From Georgenia subflava (lineage in GTDB: Bacteria; Actinomycetota; Actinomycetes; Actinomycetales; Actinomycetaceae), in NCBI RefSeq assembly GCF_009193155.1, contig NZ_VUKD01000002.1, positions 1 through 64,000 on the forward strand: a DNA stretch of 64,000 nt, in the 5' to 3' direction. The stretch's first letter is position 1. Each line of letters opens with the position of its first letter. A program made the position numbers and the translations under genes. Below are positions 23,860 through 33,193 of the stretch, in pieces. The notes under the pieces are model-generated. The model saw only the letters and a program-made list of their open reading frames with translations. It had not been told where the DNA came from and ran no database searches.

Positions 23860-26841
23860 GTGACCCGCGGATACCGCGATGTGGTCGACGGGGGCCATCA
23901 TGTCGGGGTGGCCTCCACACGTGCGGTACCCCTGGTCGGCCGGGTGTCCGAGCTCGAGCGGCTCGAGGCGCTGACCGGCCTGTCCGGTGACGCGCCGCCG
24001 CGCGCCGTCGTCGTCGCCGGGGACGCCGGCGTCGGCAAGACCCGCCTGCTCACCGAGCTCGCCGCACGTGCCGAGGCGGCCGGGGTGCCGGTGGTGGTGG
24101 GCCACTGCACCGACATCGGCGACGGCGCCCTGCCGTTCCTGCCGTTCGGCGAGATCTTCGGCAGGCTCGAGGCGTCCGAGCCGGCACGCTTCGCCGACCT
24201 GGCCGCCCGCCACCCGGCGCTCCTGAGGCTTCGTCCCGGCCGGGCCGCCGAGACGGACGGGCCGGACGACGTCGGGCGCACCGACGTCCTCGACGCCGTC
24301 CACGCCGCGCTCGAGCGGCTCGCTGCGGCATCCGGCCTCCTCGTCGTCGTCGAGGACCTGCACTGGGCAGACCCGTCCACCCGCGACCTCCTGACGATCC
24401 TCTTCACCCGCGGCTTCGCCGCCCGCGTCGCCGTCGTCGCCTCCTACCGCAGCGACGACCTCCACCGGAGACACCCGCTGCGGGCGCGGGCGGCGGAGTG
24501 GGCGCGGCTGCCCGGGGTGGAACGGCTCCAGCTCGGCCCGCTGCCCGACGCGGACGTGCGCCTCCTGGTACGCGGTCTCGGTCCGGGACTCGACGCCGAG
24601 GGCGACGTCGGCGAGATCGTGCGCCGGGCCGAGGGCAACGCCTTCTTCGCCGAGGAGCTCGCGCACGCGCGCACGGCGGGCGACGCCGCCCTGCCGGCTG
24701 ACCTCGCGGACCTGCTGCTGCTGCGCCTGGACCGGCTCGACGGGACCGCCCGGACCGTGGTCCGGGCCGTCGCGTGTGCCGGCCGCCGGGTGACGCACGA
24801 GCTGCTCGCCCGCGTCGTCGACCTCGGGGACGACGAGCTGGAGCGCGCCGTGCGGTCCGCCGTCGACAGCAACGTGGTGGTGACGGTGGAGGGCGACGCC
24901 TACGCGTTTCGCCACGCGCTCCTCGCCGAGGCGGTCCACGACGACCTCCTGCCCGGGGAGCGCCAGCGCCTGCACGCGGGCTACGTGGCGGCGCTGCGGG
25001 CCGGCGGTGTCGACGGCTCGGCGGCCGAGCTCGCGCACCACGCCCTCGCGGCGCAGGACGTCGCGACGGCGGTGACCGCCGGCATCCAGGCGGGCGACGA
25101 CGCTGTCGCCGTCGGTGGACCTCAGGAGGCGGCCGCCCACTACCTCCGGGTGCTGGAGCTCCTCGGCCGACCGGGCGCACCCGAGGTCGACGTCACGGAG
25201 CTGACCCTCCGGGCGGCGGACGCCCTGCTCGCGGCCGGCCACCCGCACCGGTCGGCGGACCTCGTCACCGACCTGCTCGATCAGCGACGGCACGGACCGG
25301 CCGGGCCGGACCGTGCCGGTCTGCTCCTTGCCCGGGCGGCGGCGCTGCGGGAGATCGACGTCGACGTCGACGACGCGCTGGACGTCACGACGGAGGCGCT
25401 CACGCTGGCCGGGGAGGAGCCCACACCGCTGCGGGCGCGGGCGCTGACCGCGCACGCGTACGCCACCTATGACCGCGGCCGCGACGCCGACGCGACCCGC
25501 TTCGCCGAGGAGGCGCTGGAGGTGGCGACGGCACTGGACCAGCGGCGGGTGGCGTCCGACGCGGCGACGCTGCTGGGCCGGCTCAAGGAGCGGTCGGGCG
25601 ACCCCGAGGGCTCGCTCGTGGCGCTCGGCGACGTCGTCGCGCGGGCGCGGCGGGACGGTGACGTCGTCGCCCTGGTCCGCGGACTTCACCTGACCGGCAC
25701 CATCCACTTCGAGATCGGCGAGCTAGCCCGGGCGCGGCAGGTGTACCTCGAGGCGGCCGCCATCGCCGTCGAGCACGGCCACCAGTGGTCGCCGAACGGC
25801 CTCGACGCGAGGCTGCTCGCCTGCCTCACGGCCTACATGACCGGCGACTGGGACGCGGTCGCGGTGGAGTCCGACCTGTCCGGCCAGTCGCCGCCGCCGC
25901 TGATCGAGGCGATGTTCCGAGCGATCGGGCTCACCCGCGCCGTCGCGCGGGGGGACGACGACGCGGCGGGGATGCTCGACCGCGTGCACCCGTGGTGGCC
26001 GCGGGACGGCCTCGTCTGCGTGCACTCCGCCGGCGCCGCCGTGGACCTGTACGGGCAGCGTGGGGACGTCGCCGGTGCGGTCGCCGTGCACGACGAGGCG
26101 GTCCGGACGCTCTCGGCGCTGTGGCACGCCGACGACGGGCTCTTCCAGGCCCGGGTGCGCCTCGGTGCCGTGCTCCTCGGCCGGCTCGCGGACGCCGCGG
26201 CACAGGCCGGGGCCGAGGTCGAGCACCTTCTCGACGTCGGCGTCGCCGAGGCCGACGCCGTCGAGCGGACCGTCGCCCGGGCCACTGCGACCGGCCGTCC
26301 GTACGGTATCGAGGGCAGGGCGTGGTGGGCGCGGGCCCGCGCGGAGCTGCTCCACCTGCGCTGGGCCGCCGGGATCGACCCGCCGGGCGACGACGAGCTC
26401 ATCGGGACCTGGCGGCGGGCGGTCGAGGACTTCGAGGCCCTCGGCCAGCCGTACGAGCGCGCACGGTCGCAGGCCCGGCTGGCCCGCGTGCTCCGGGCGG
26501 CGGGCAGCACGCAGGAGGCGAGCCGGCTGGCGGGCTCGGCGCACCGCACCGCGGAGGCGCTCGGCGCCCGGCCCCTGCTCGCCGAGCTGCGCGACCTCAC
26601 GGGGCGGTCAGCCGCGGACGCCTCCCGGGGGAGCGGCCCGGAGCTGACGCCCCGCGAGCGCGAGGTGCTCGCCCTCGTCGCCGAGGGGCGCTCGAACGGG
26701 CAGATCGCCCAGCAACTGTTCATCAGCACGAAGACCGCCAGCGTCCACGTCTCCAACATCCTGGCGAAGCTCGGTGCGTCCGGACGGACCGAGGCGGCCG
26801 CCGTCGCCCGTCGCCGGGGGCTCCTCGACCGACCCCGGTGA
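23860..26841 (+). CDS. Large LuxR-family ATPase regulator (LAL type)
   Basis: A transcription regulator of up to 993 residues. An AAA/NB-ARC-like ATPase comes first, with Walker A GDAGVGKT near 55-62 and the later DLHWADPSTRDLL Walker B region. A long helical, tetratricopeptide-like middle follows, and a LuxR helix-turn-helix ends the protein (LTPREREVLALVAEGRSNGQ onward, about 927-985). LAL proteins are ligand-responsive activators, often of carbon or secondary metabolism. The start is GTG 23860 or, more like the family, GTG 23908. No target operon adjoins it. Confidence 0.9.
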   Translation: MTRGYRDVVDGGHHVGVASTRAVPLVGRVSELERLEALTGLSGDAPPRAVVVAGDAGVGKTRLLTELAARAEAAGVPVVVGHCTDIGDGALPFLPFGEIFGRLEASEPARFADLAARHPALLRLRPGRAAETDGPDDVGRTDVLDAVHAALERLAAASGLLVVVEDLHWADPSTRDLLTILFTRGFAARVAVVASYRSDDLHRRHPLRARAAEWARLPGVERLQLGPLPDADVRLLVRGLGPGLDAEGDVGEIVRRAEGNAFFAEELAHARTAGDAALPADLADLLLLRLDRLDGTARTVVRAVACAGRRVTHELLARVVDLGDDELERAVRSAVDSNVVVTVEGDAYAFRHALLAEAVHDDLLPGERQRLHAGYVAALRAGGVDGSAAELAHHALAAQDVATAVTAGIQAGDDAVAVGGPQEAAAHYLRVLELLGRPGAPEVDVTELTLRAADALLAAGHPHRSADLVTDLLDQRRHGPAGPDRAGLLLARAAALREIDVDVDDALDVTTEALTLAGEEPTPLRARALTAHAYATYDRGRDADATRFAEEALEVATALDQRRVASDAATLLGRLKERSGDPEGSLVALGDVVARARRDGDVVALVRGLHLTGTIHFEIGELARARQVYLEAAAIAVEHGHQWSPNGLDARLLACLTAYMTGDWDAVAVESDLSGQSPPPLIEAMFRAIGLTRAVARGDDDAAGMLDRVHPWWPRDGLVCVHSAGAAVDLYGQRGDVAGAVAVHDEAVRTLSALWHADDGLFQARVRLGAVLLGRLADAAAQAGAEVEHLLDVGVAEADAVERTVARATATGRPYGIEGRAWWARARAELLHLRWAAGIDPPGDDELIGTWRRAVEDFEALGQPYERARSQARLARVLRAAGSTQEASRLAGSAHRTAEALGARPLLAELRDLTGRSAADASRGSGPELTPREREVLALVAEGRSNGQIAQQLFISTKTASVHVSNILAKLGASGRTEAAAVARRRGLLDRPR

Positions 26842-26850
26842 GCAACGGAT

Positions 26851-26873
26851 GTCCGGCCCTGGGGACGCCGGAC
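26851..26873. terminator. Terminator between the LuxR and carD genes
   Basis: GTCCGGC (26851-26857) pairs perfectly with GCCGGAC (26867-26873) across a nine-base loop. It lies in the 34-base gap between two convergent genes. Confidence 0.6.
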
Positions 26874-26875
26874 GG

Positions 26876-27403
26876 TCAGCTCGCGGCGGCGAGCACGGAC
26901 TCCGGGATGGCGGGCCAGATGCCCTCCAGAACGGCTGCGTCGATCATGGCGCTGACCTCGTCCGTGGTTGCCGACAAGGCGATGGCGAGCTCGCTCTCGA
27001 ACGGTCCGCGGGCGTCCCGGAGCAATTTCATCTCTCCGAAAGAAAGCCGGGTCTCGTCGTTCCACCGGGTCATGTCGCGGATGAGTCCGGCAATGGTGAG
27101 GATGTCGCCCGAGCGGAGCCGGTCCGTGCTGTTCTTGATGCGGCGCGACCAGACCTTCTCCTTTTTCTCGCCGGGTTCGAGAAGGAGCTTGAAGATGTCG
27201 CGGGCGTCCTTGACATCAATGACCGGCCGCACGCCGATCTCCTCGGCCTGGTCCATCGGCACCAGGATCGAGAGCTCGGTGTCGTGCACCGTGAGCGTGA
27301 GGTACTTGGTGCGACGGTTCCGGATCGTGCGGGTGGTGACCTGCGCGACCGTTGCCGGGCCGTGGTGCGGATGGATGAGGACCTGGCCTCGGGCGAGATT
27401 CAT
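26876..27403 (-). CDS. carD: CarD-family transcription factor
   Basis: A 175-residue protein. The N-terminal RNA polymerase-interacting domain starts MNLARGQVLIHPHHGPATVA and includes YLTLTVHDTELSILVPMDQA; the C-terminal helical DNA-binding part includes WSRRIKNSTDRLRSGDI and WNDETRLSFGEMKLL. CarD stabilises the open promoter complex and is essential in mycobacteria. The length is slightly greater than the mycobacterial protein. The ATG at 27403 matches the conserved start. Codon use here is a little less GC-biased than that of neighbours, as is common for conserved regulators. Confidence 0.9.
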   Translation of the reverse strand: MNLARGQVLIHPHHGPATVAQVTTRTIRNRRTKYLTLTVHDTELSILVPMDQAEEIGVRPVIDVKDARDIFKLLLEPGEKKEKVWSRRIKNSTDRLRSGDILTIAGLIRDMTRWNDETRLSFGEMKLLRDARGPFESELAIALSATTDEVSAMIDAAVLEGIWPAIPESVLAAAS

Positions 27404-27785
27404 GCGTGACCCTTCGACGAGAGAGCGCCACGCTCGGCGTCGGTCAGCGCCCGAGACAGGCGGCGAGCGACAGCTGCCCCGGCCGCTCGTCGGCATTCTT
27501 CGCCTCAGGTGAAACCGATGTCTTCGAGCGGTCGAGAACACGGATGAGTTCGCAGTCACAACTGATGAGAGCGCCCGACCTCCGCGAGCCGGCCCAGGCA
27601 TTGTCTCATTTATTTCCCGGAATTTCCAGTGACGTTCTTGGAGCTGCAGAGGTGGCGGTCGGCGGAAGGCGGAAAAGTGAAATCGCACCCGACGAGGTCG
27701 GCACCCGAGGCGACGCGGGCGACCGCGATCTGGGGCGACGGGCACGTTGATATGGTGCGAGCTCAGCCATCTGCGAAAGGAAGCT
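27404..27785. other. Divergent promoter spacer, locally AT-rich
   Basis: A 382-base spacer between carD and the HAD phosphatase gene with no convincing gene. At about 27600-27640 the base composition drops sharply in GC (tctcatttatttcccgg, aatttcc), unusual for this genome; on the minus strand TAAAT there could be a -10 box for carD. Just before the HAD gene, TGATATGGT (27750-27758) could be part of its promoter. Confidence 0.5.
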
Positions 27786-28742
27786 GTGCCGGCGAGCGCC
27801 TCGTCCCTGACGTTCCATCACCTCGACGACCCGGTGCCCGACGACGGCGCCGCACCCGAGGACCGCACTCCGGTCCGCCTGGTGGCCACCGACATCGACG
27901 GCACGATCCTCCCGTACCGCGGTGCCGTGAGCCCACGGACCCGCTCGGCCCTGGCCGCCGTCGTCGAGCGCGGCGCGCACCTGGTGTACGCCACCGGCCG
28001 GCCGCCGCGGTGGATGCCGCCCATCGTCGAGGCCACCGGCCAGGCGGGCCTCGCCATCTGTGCCAACGGCGCGATCGTGGTCGAGACGGCGACCGGCGCG
28101 GTCGTCGACCTGGTGCCGATCGTCGACGACCTCGTCGGGCACGCCGCCGCGGCGCTGCGCCGGGCGGTCCCGGACGTGCGGCTCGCGGTCGAGACCACGA
28201 CGTCGTTCTGGGTGGAGGACGGCTACCTGGCGCTGCGGGGCGGCGGCCGTCCCGAGGGGCTGACGCCCGCCCAGGCGCCGGGCGATCCGCGCCTCGCCGG
28301 TCACATCGAGGACGTCCCCGAGCGGGACGGCACGTTCAAGGTCCTGGCCATCACCGGTTCCCTGACCATGGACGAGTTCCTGGCGGCGGCCCGCGACACG
28401 CTCGAGCCGGACCTCGCGGTCACCGCCTCGAGCCCCGGCAACGCCATCGTCGAGCTGGCCGCCCCTGGGGTGTCCAAGGGTGCCGCGCTTGCCACGGTCG
28501 CCGCACGTCTGGGCATCGAGGCCTCGCAGGTGGCCGCGTTCGGCGACATGCCCAACGACGTGGAGATGCTCGGCTGGGCCGGTCACGGCTTCGCGATGGA
28601 CGGCGGCCACCCCACGGCGATCGCGGCCGCGACCCGCACCGCGCCGCCGTCGGCGGACGACGGCGTCGCGCGGGTTCTCGAGGGGATGGTCGCCTCCGGC
28701 CGCCTCCAGCCGGCCACGGAGCGGGCGGACGTCGGTCGCTGA
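27786..28742 (+). CDS. HAD-superfamily phosphatase, Cof type (subfamily IIB)
   Basis: A 318-residue hydrolase. The nucleophile motif is ATDIDGTIL near residue 37, motif II is in VYATGRPP, and motifs III/IV are VSKGAALATV and AFGDMPNDVEML. The long insertion between them is the Cof-type cap. Such enzymes remove phosphate from sugar phosphates, FMN or pyridoxal phosphate; the substrate cannot be read from sequence. The GTG start at 27786 is preceded by gaaagga at a good distance. A stretch of about 35 residues before the nucleophile is an N-terminal extension unlike the shorter family members. Confidence 0.85.
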   Translation: MPASASSLTFHHLDDPVPDDGAAPEDRTPVRLVATDIDGTILPYRGAVSPRTRSALAAVVERGAHLVYATGRPPRWMPPIVEATGQAGLAICANGAIVVETATGAVVDLVPIVDDLVGHAAAALRRAVPDVRLAVETTTSFWVEDGYLALRGGGRPEGLTPAQAPGDPRLAGHIEDVPERDGTFKVLAITGSLTMDEFLAAARDTLEPDLAVTASSPGNAIVELAAPGVSKGAALATVAARLGIEASQVAAFGDMPNDVEMLGWAGHGFAMDGGHPTAIAAATRTAPPSADDGVARVLEGMVASGRLQPATERADVGR

Positions 28743-28825
28743 CCGCCGATCAGCGGCGACGGGTGGTTCACCAGCGGGCGCAAGAACGGGTGAGCGTCAG
28801 GAGCCGGCGCTGACCTGCGGTGGGC

Positions 28826-29116
28826 TCACAGGTGCCGCGTCGGGTCCATCCGCTGGTGCAGGATCCGCACTACGTCGACGCCCTCGGCGCTCTCGACGTA
28901 GAAGAGCAGGTGGCTGCCGATGCCGTACTGGCGGTACCCCTCGCGGATCTCGTTGCAGGCGCGGCCGCGGCGGGGATCGTCGGCCACGCGCTCGACTGCA
29001 GCTCTGATCTCGGCGATGTAGGTTTCGGCCTGACGGACGTCCCAGCGCTCCTCGGTGAAGTCCCAGATCGACGAGAGATCGCGCTGCGCGGCCGGGGTGA
29101 GCCTGTACCGGCTCAC
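28826..29116 (-). CDS. parE: ParE/RelE-family toxin
   Basis: A 96-residue protein with the ParE/RelE fold pattern: YRLTPAAQRDLSSIWDFT at the start, a helical middle and YRQYGIGSHLLFYVESAEGV then VVRILHQRMD at the end. ParE toxins poison DNA gyrase, while RelE members cut mRNA on the ribosome; this one starts more like ParE. GTG start overlapping the antitoxin stop by four bases. The gene looks intact and is paired with a normal-length antitoxin. Confidence 0.9.
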   Translation of the reverse strand: MSRYRLTPAAQRDLSSIWDFTEERWDVRQAETYIAEIRAAVERVADDPRRGRACNEIREGYRQYGIGSHLLFYVESAEGVDVVRILHQRMDPTRHL

Positions 29117-29346
29117 GCCTTCTTCGCCGCGACGAAGGCGTCGAAGTCGAAGGGCTCCGGCGCGCCGCTGTCCTCGCCTTCGACGAGTGCGGCCCGCAGT
29201 GCGGCCAGTAGCGTCTGCTGATCTTCCAGCAGCCGGAGGCCGGCGCGAACGACCTCGCTGGCGGACCGGTAGCGGCCCGAGGAGACCTCCCGGGACAGGA
29301 AGTCCGAGAAGTGATCATCCAGGCTGATCGAGGTGTTGTGAGCCAT
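29113..29346 (-). CDS. parD: ParD-family ribbon-helix-helix antitoxin
   Basis: A 77-residue antitoxin. The N-terminal ribbon-helix-helix reads NTSISLDDHFSDFLSREVSS then GRYRSASEVVRAGLRLLE, the typical CopG/ParD DNA-binding part; the acidic tail PEPFDFDAFVAAKKA should wrap the toxin. The ATG at 29346 is preferred over a GTG one codon earlier. A perfect inverted repeat sits eight bases upstream, so the promoter is probably autorepressed. It shares its upstream region with dnaK, which is transcribed away from it. Confidence 0.9.
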   Translation of the reverse strand: MAHNTSISLDDHFSDFLSREVSSGRYRSASEVVRAGLRLLEDQQTLLAALRAALVEGEDSGAPEPFDFDAFVAAKKA

Positions 29347-29354
29347 CACACGAG

Positions 29355-29373
29355 GCTACCAAGAATTGGTAGC
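29355..29373. promoter_or_regulatory. parDE operator
   Basis: GCTACCAA (29355-29362) and TTGGTAGC (29366-29373) form a perfect inverted repeat around a three-base spacer, eight bases before the parD ATG. Ribbon-helix-helix antitoxins bind such sites. On the minus strand, TACCAAT inside it could serve as a -10 box. Confidence 0.8.
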
Positions 29374-29452
29374 GCGGCCCCTGGCAGGGCGGCTGCTCGG
29401 ACCGGCAGAGGTCATCGACACAGGTTCCGGGAATGAAGCGAAAGAGTTCATA

Positions 29453-29473
29453 GTTGAGTGAGACAGACTCAAG
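29453..29473. promoter_or_regulatory. HAIR operator 1 upstream of dnaK
   Basis: GTTGAGT, seven bases, ACTCAAG. This matches the HspR-associated inverted repeat CTTGAGT-N7-ACTCAAG in all but the first base. HspR is encoded at the end of the same operon. Confidence 0.88.
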
Positions 29474-29488
29474 TTTGCGTCGCTCCGT

Positions 29489-29517
29489 TTGACCTACCGT
29501 CGGTGGGCGCGCAGACT
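29489..29517 (+). promoter_or_regulatory. Possible dnaK promoter
   Basis: TTGACC (29489-29494), 17 bases, then CAGACT (29512-29517). The -35 box is good and the -10 box matches half the consensus. It lies between the two HAIR sites and its -10 touches the second one, so HspR binding would block polymerase. Confidence 0.45.
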
Positions 29518-29536
29518 TGAGTGCATACGACTCAAC
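29516..29536. promoter_or_regulatory. HAIR operator 2 upstream of dnaK
   Basis: CTTGAGT, seven bases, ACTCAAC. One mismatch from the HspR consensus, in the last base. It lies 47 bases ahead of the dnaK ATG. Confidence 0.88.
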
Positions 29537-29583
29537 CAGGCATCGGCGGCACGCGCCGGTGCCGAGACGAAGGAGCAACGCAC

Positions 29584-31458
29584 ATGGCACGAGCGGTCGG
29601 AATCGACCTGGGCACCACGAACTCGGTGGTGTCCGTCCTCGAGGGTGGCGAGCCCACCGTCATCGCGAACGCCGAGGGTGCCCGCACCACCCCGTCGGTC
29701 GTCGCGTTCAGCAAGTCCGGCGAGGTCCTGGTCGGTGAGGTCGCCAAGCGCCAGGCCGTGACCAACGTCGACCGGACCATCTCCTCGGTCAAGCGCCACA
29801 TGGGCACTGACTGGAACCACGAGATCGACGACAAGACCTACACCGCGCAGGAGATCTCCGCGCGCGTGCTCGGCAAGCTCAAGAAGGACGCCGAGTCCTA
29901 CCTGGGCGAGCCGGTCACCGACGCGGTCATCACCGTGCCGGCCTACTTCAACGACGCCGAGCGCCAGGCGACCAAGGACGCCGGCCAGATCGCCGGCATG
30001 AACGTCCTGCGCATCGTCAACGAGCCCACCGCCGCGGCGCTCGCCTACGGCCTGGAGAAGGGCAAGGAGGACGAGCTCATCCTGGTCTTCGACCTCGGTG
30101 GCGGTACGTTCGACGTCTCCCTCCTCGAGGTCGGCAAGGACGAGGACGACTTCTCCACGATCCAGGTCCGCGCCACCAACGGCGACAACCGTCTCGGTGG
30201 TGACGACTGGGACCAGCGGATCGTCGACTGGCTCGTCAAGCAGGTCAAGAACAAGGACGGCGTCGACCTCTCCAAGGACAAGATCGCCGTGCAGCGACTG
30301 CGCGAGGCGGCCGAGCAGGCCAAGAAGGAGCTCTCGTCCGCGACGAGCACCAACATCTCGCTGCAGTACCTCTCGATGTCCGAGTCCGGCCCCATCCACC
30401 TGGACGAGAAGCTCACCCGGGCGGCGTTCCAGGAGATGACCTCGGACCTGCTCGAGCGCACCAAGCAGCCGTTCCAGAACGTGATGAAGGACGCCGGGAT
30501 CTCCGTCTCCGAGATCGACCACGTCGTGCTCGTGGGTGGTTCCACCCGCATGCCTGCCGTGACCGAGGTCATCAAGGAGCTCACCGGTGGCAAGGAGCCG
30601 AACAAGGGTGTGAACCCGGACGAGGTCGTCGCCGTCGGCGCCGCGCTGCAGGCCGGTGTCATCAAGGGTGACCGCAAGGACGTCCTGCTGATCGACGTCA
30701 CCCCGCTGTCCCTCGGCATCGAGACCAAGGGCGGGGTGATGACCAAGCTGATCGAGCGCAACACGGCCATCCCCACGAAGCGTTCCGAGGTCTTCTCCAC
30801 CGCCGAGGACAACCAGCCGAGCGTGCTCATCCAGGTCTTCCAGGGTGAGCGTGAGTTCGCCCGCGACAACAAGCCGCTGGGCACCTTCGAGCTGACCGGC
30901 ATCGCCCCGGCTCCCCGTGGCATGCCGCAGATCGAGGTCACGTTCGACATCGACGCCAACGGCATCGTGCACGTCTCCGCCAAGGACCGTGGCACCGGCC
31001 AGGAGCAGTCGATGACGATCACCGGCGGCTCGGCCCTGCCGAAGGACGAGATCGACCGCATGGTCAAGGAGGCCGAGGCGCACGCCGCCGAGGACGCCAA
31101 GCGGCGCGAGGAGGCCGAGACCCGCAACACGGCCGAGCAGCTGGTGTACTCCACCGAGAAGCTGCTCACCGACAACGCGGAGAAGCTCCCCGAGGACGTC
31201 TCCGCCGAGGTGCGCGAGGCCGTCGACGCCCTGAAGAAGGCGCTCGAGGGCGAGGACATCGAGGCGATCAAGTCCGCCCAGTCCGAGCTCACCACCAAGA
31301 GCCAGAAGATCGGCGAGGCCCTGTACGCCCAGCAGCAGGCCGACGGCCCGCAGGGTGCACCCGGCTTCGAGGAGTCCGCGGCTGACGCCGGCACCGGTTC
31401 CTCCTCCGACGACGACGTCGTCGACGCCGAGATCGTGGACGACGAGGAGACCAAGTGA
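29584..31458 (+). CDS. dnaK: Chaperone DnaK (Hsp70)
   Basis: A 624-residue Hsp70. The ATPase domain starts [20 protein letters not shown] and contains the phosphate-binding [14 protein letters not shown], the second phosphate loop [16 protein letters not shown] and the [12 protein letters not shown] signature. The peptide-binding domain follows from about 370 ([20 protein letters not shown]), and the acidic C-terminal lid ends in [12 protein letters not shown]. It refolds proteins with GrpE and DnaJ, encoded downstream. ribosome binding site gaaggag. HspR represses this operon through two HAIR sites upstream. Stop overlaps the grpE start (GTGA). Confidence 0.99.
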   Translation: MARAVGIDLGTTNSVVSVLEGGEPTVIANAEGARTTPSVVAFSKSGEVLVGEVAKRQAVTNVDRTISSVKRHMGTDWNHEIDDKTYTAQEISARVLGKLKKDAESYLGEPVTDAVITVPAYFNDAERQATKDAGQIAGMNVLRIVNEPTAAALAYGLEKGKEDELILVFDLGGGTFDVSLLEVGKDEDDFSTIQVRATNGDNRLGGDDWDQRIVDWLVKQVKNKDGVDLSKDKIAVQRLREAAEQAKKELSSATSTNISLQYLSMSESGPIHLDEKLTRAAFQEMTSDLLERTKQPFQNVMKDAGISVSEIDHVVLVGGSTRMPAVTEVIKELTGGKEPNKGVNPDEVVAVGAALQAGVIKGDRKDVLLIDVTPLSLGIETKGGVMTKLIERNTAIPTKRSEVFSTAEDNQPSVLIQVFQGEREFARDNKPLGTFELTGIAPAPRGMPQIEVTFDIDANGIVHVSAKDRGTGQEQSMTITGGSALPKDEIDRMVKEAEAHAAEDAKRREEAETRNTAEQLVYSTEKLLTDNAEKLPEDVSAEVREAVDALKKALEGEDIEAIKSAQSELTTKSQKIGEALYAQQQADGPQGAPGFEESAADAGTGSSSDDDVVDAEIVDDEETK

Positions 31459-32102
31459 CAGCCGCAGACAGCGACCGCCCCGAGGAGCAGGGCTACGAGA
31501 AGCCGATCGTGACGGACAGGCGGCGGATCGACCCGGAGACCGGGAAGGCCCGCAGGGCGGTGCCGGACGCGTCGGAGGCTGCGCCGTCGGACGTGTCCGG
31601 CGAGGCGGGGCAGCCGACCGTCGAGCAGGTGACGACCGAGGGTGCGGACGAGCTGGCCACGGCGAAGGCCGAGGCTCTCGACCTCGCCGACCAGCTCGCT
31701 CGCCGCAACGCGGACGTCTACAACGTGCAGCAGGAGTACAACGCCTTCGTGCGCCGATCCCGGACCGAGGCCGCCGCCCATCGGCAGGCCGGCGTCCAGG
31801 ACGTGGCCGAGGCGCTCCTCGGGGTGCTCGACGAGATCGAGCTCGCCCGGCAGCACGGGGACCTCACCGGCCCGTTCGCGTCGATCGCGGAGAAGCTGGA
31901 GTCCACGCTGGCCCAGCGCTTCGAGGTCGTCCGGTACGGCGCCGTCGGCGAGGAGTTCGACCCGGCCGTCCACGAGGCGCTCATGCACACGACCGACACG
32001 GAGGCCACGGCCACCACGGTCACGCAGGTCCTGCAGCCCGGCTACCGTGCCGGGGAGAGGGTGCTGCGGGCCGCGCGGGTGGCGGTGAGCAGCCCCGAAT
32101 GA
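31455..32102 (+). CDS. grpE: Nucleotide exchange factor GrpE
   Basis: A 215-residue protein that releases ADP from DnaK. The first 75 residues are disordered and charged, then comes a long coiled coil ([20 protein letters not shown]) and the beta domain ending in [20 protein letters not shown], followed by [23 protein letters not shown], the hallmark end of GrpE. The GTG start overlaps the dnaK stop by four bases. It is 73 bases from dnaJ, and that gap holds a very strong hairpin. Confidence 0.97.
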   Translation: MTAADSDRPEEQGYEKPIVTDRRRIDPETGKARRAVPDASEAAPSDVSGEAGQPTVEQVTTEGADELATAKAEALDLADQLARRNADVYNVQQEYNAFVRRSRTEAAAHRQAGVQDVAEALLGVLDEIELARQHGDLTGPFASIAEKLESTLAQRFEVVRYGAVGEEFDPAVHEALMHTTDTEATATTVTQVLQPGYRAGERVLRAARVAVSSPE

Positions 32103-32118
32103 GGGCTGGAACATTGAC

Positions 32119-32153
32119 GCGGTGCCGCGGCGGACGATCCGCCGCGGCACCGC
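32119..32153 (+). terminator. Strong hairpin between grpE and dnaJ
   Basis: GCGGTGCCGCGGCGGA (32119-32134) pairs perfectly with TCCGCCGCGGCACCGC (32138-32153), a 16-base stem on a three-base loop. No U-tract follows. It could be a partial terminator or an mRNA-stabilising structure at the end of dnaK-grpE. Confidence 0.75.
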
Positions 32154-32175
32154 ACGATCGAGGAGGTGAGGCGGG

Positions 32176-33186
32176 ATGACCGGACAGGACTGGCTGGAGA
32201 AGGACTTCTACGCCACTCTCGGCGTCGCGAAGGACGCCGACGCCGACGCGATCAAGAAGGCCTACCGCAAGCTCGCGCGGCAGTACCACCCCGACCACAA
32301 CCCGGGGGACGCGAAGTCGGAGGAGCGGTTCAAGTCCATCGGTGAGGCCTACGCGGTGCTCTCGGACCCGGAGCAGCGCAAGCAGTACGACGCGCTCCGC
32401 GCGATGGCCGGCGGCGGGGCACGTTTCTCCGCCGGTCCCGGCGGATCGGCGGGACCGGGCTTCGAGGACCTCTTCGGCGGCATGTTCGGCCAGGGCGAGC
32501 CGGGCGGGACGCGCGTGCGCTACTCCACACCCGGCTCCGGGCAGAGCATGCCCGGAGGCGCAGGCGGGTTCGAGGACATCCTGCAGGGGATGTTCGGCGG
32601 CTCCGGCGGCGGCTTCGGTTCCCGACGGCGCCCGCAGCGGGGGGCCGACGTCACCACGAGCGCGACGCTGCCCTTCCGACAGGCCGTCTCCGGCTCGACC
32701 GTCCAGCTCACTGTCGACGGCCGGACGATGACCACGCGTATCCCGCCTGGGGTGCACGACGGTCAGAAGATCCGGCTGCGCGGCAAGGGCAGGCCCGGCC
32801 AGAACGGGGGCGAGCCCGGCGACCTGATCGTCACGGTGCAGGTCGAGCCGCACCCCGTCTTCACCATCGACGGCAAGAACGTACGGATGACGGTGCCGAT
32901 CACTTTCGACGAGGCCGCCCTCGGGGCCACGATCGAGGTGCCGACGCTGGACGGTCGCACGGTCAAGGTCAAGGTGCCGGCCGGTACGCCCTCGGGTCGC
33001 ACGCTGCGCGTGCGACGCAAGGGCCTGGACGTGCCGCTCGCGCCGGACGGTGACCTCCTGGTGACCGTGAACGTCGTCGTGCCGAGCCGGCTCTCCAGCG
33101 CCGCGAAGGCCGCCGTCAAGGCGTTCGCCGAGGCCAACGACGGCGTCAATCCCCGTGACGGGCTCGTCGAGCAGGCAGCCCGGTAG
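32176..33186 (+). CDS. dnaJ: Chaperone DnaJ, type without zinc finger
   Basis: A 336-residue J-protein. The J domain is at about 8-72, with the essential HPD in YHPDHNPGD. A Gly/Phe-rich linker follows (about 75-150, with GGMFGQG and GGSGGGFGSR), and then the two C-terminal substrate-binding beta domains. The four CxxCxGxG zinc repeats of classical DnaJ are absent, so this is a CbpA-like type, usual for the dnaK operon of actinobacteria (DnaJ1). Ribosome binding site aggagg. It delivers unfolded substrates to DnaK. Confidence 0.95.
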   Translation: MTGQDWLEKDFYATLGVAKDADADAIKKAYRKLARQYHPDHNPGDAKSEERFKSIGEAYAVLSDPEQRKQYDALRAMAGGGARFSAGPGGSAGPGFEDLFGGMFGQGEPGGTRVRYSTPGSGQSMPGGAGGFEDILQGMFGGSGGGFGSRRRPQRGADVTTSATLPFRQAVSGSTVQLTVDGRTMTTRIPPGVHDGQKIRLRGKGRPGQNGGEPGDLIVTVQVEPHPVFTIDGKNVRMTVPITFDEAALGATIEVPTLDGRTVKVKVPAGTPSGRTLRVRRKGLDVPLAPDGDLLVTVNVVVPSRLSSAAKAAVKAFAEANDGVNPRDGLVEQAAR

Positions 33187-33193
33187 CGGCACC

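Noticed and set aside
27406-27750. A 114-codon plus-strand frame in the carD spacer
   Set aside because: Codon use is unlike neighbouring genes, it has no ribosome binding site, and it crosses the AT-rich promoter region.
29494-31083. Long minus-strand frame opposite dnaK
   Set aside because: Opposite-strand frames of dnaK are open in many GC-rich genomes; the product looks like a mirrored composition, with no start signal.
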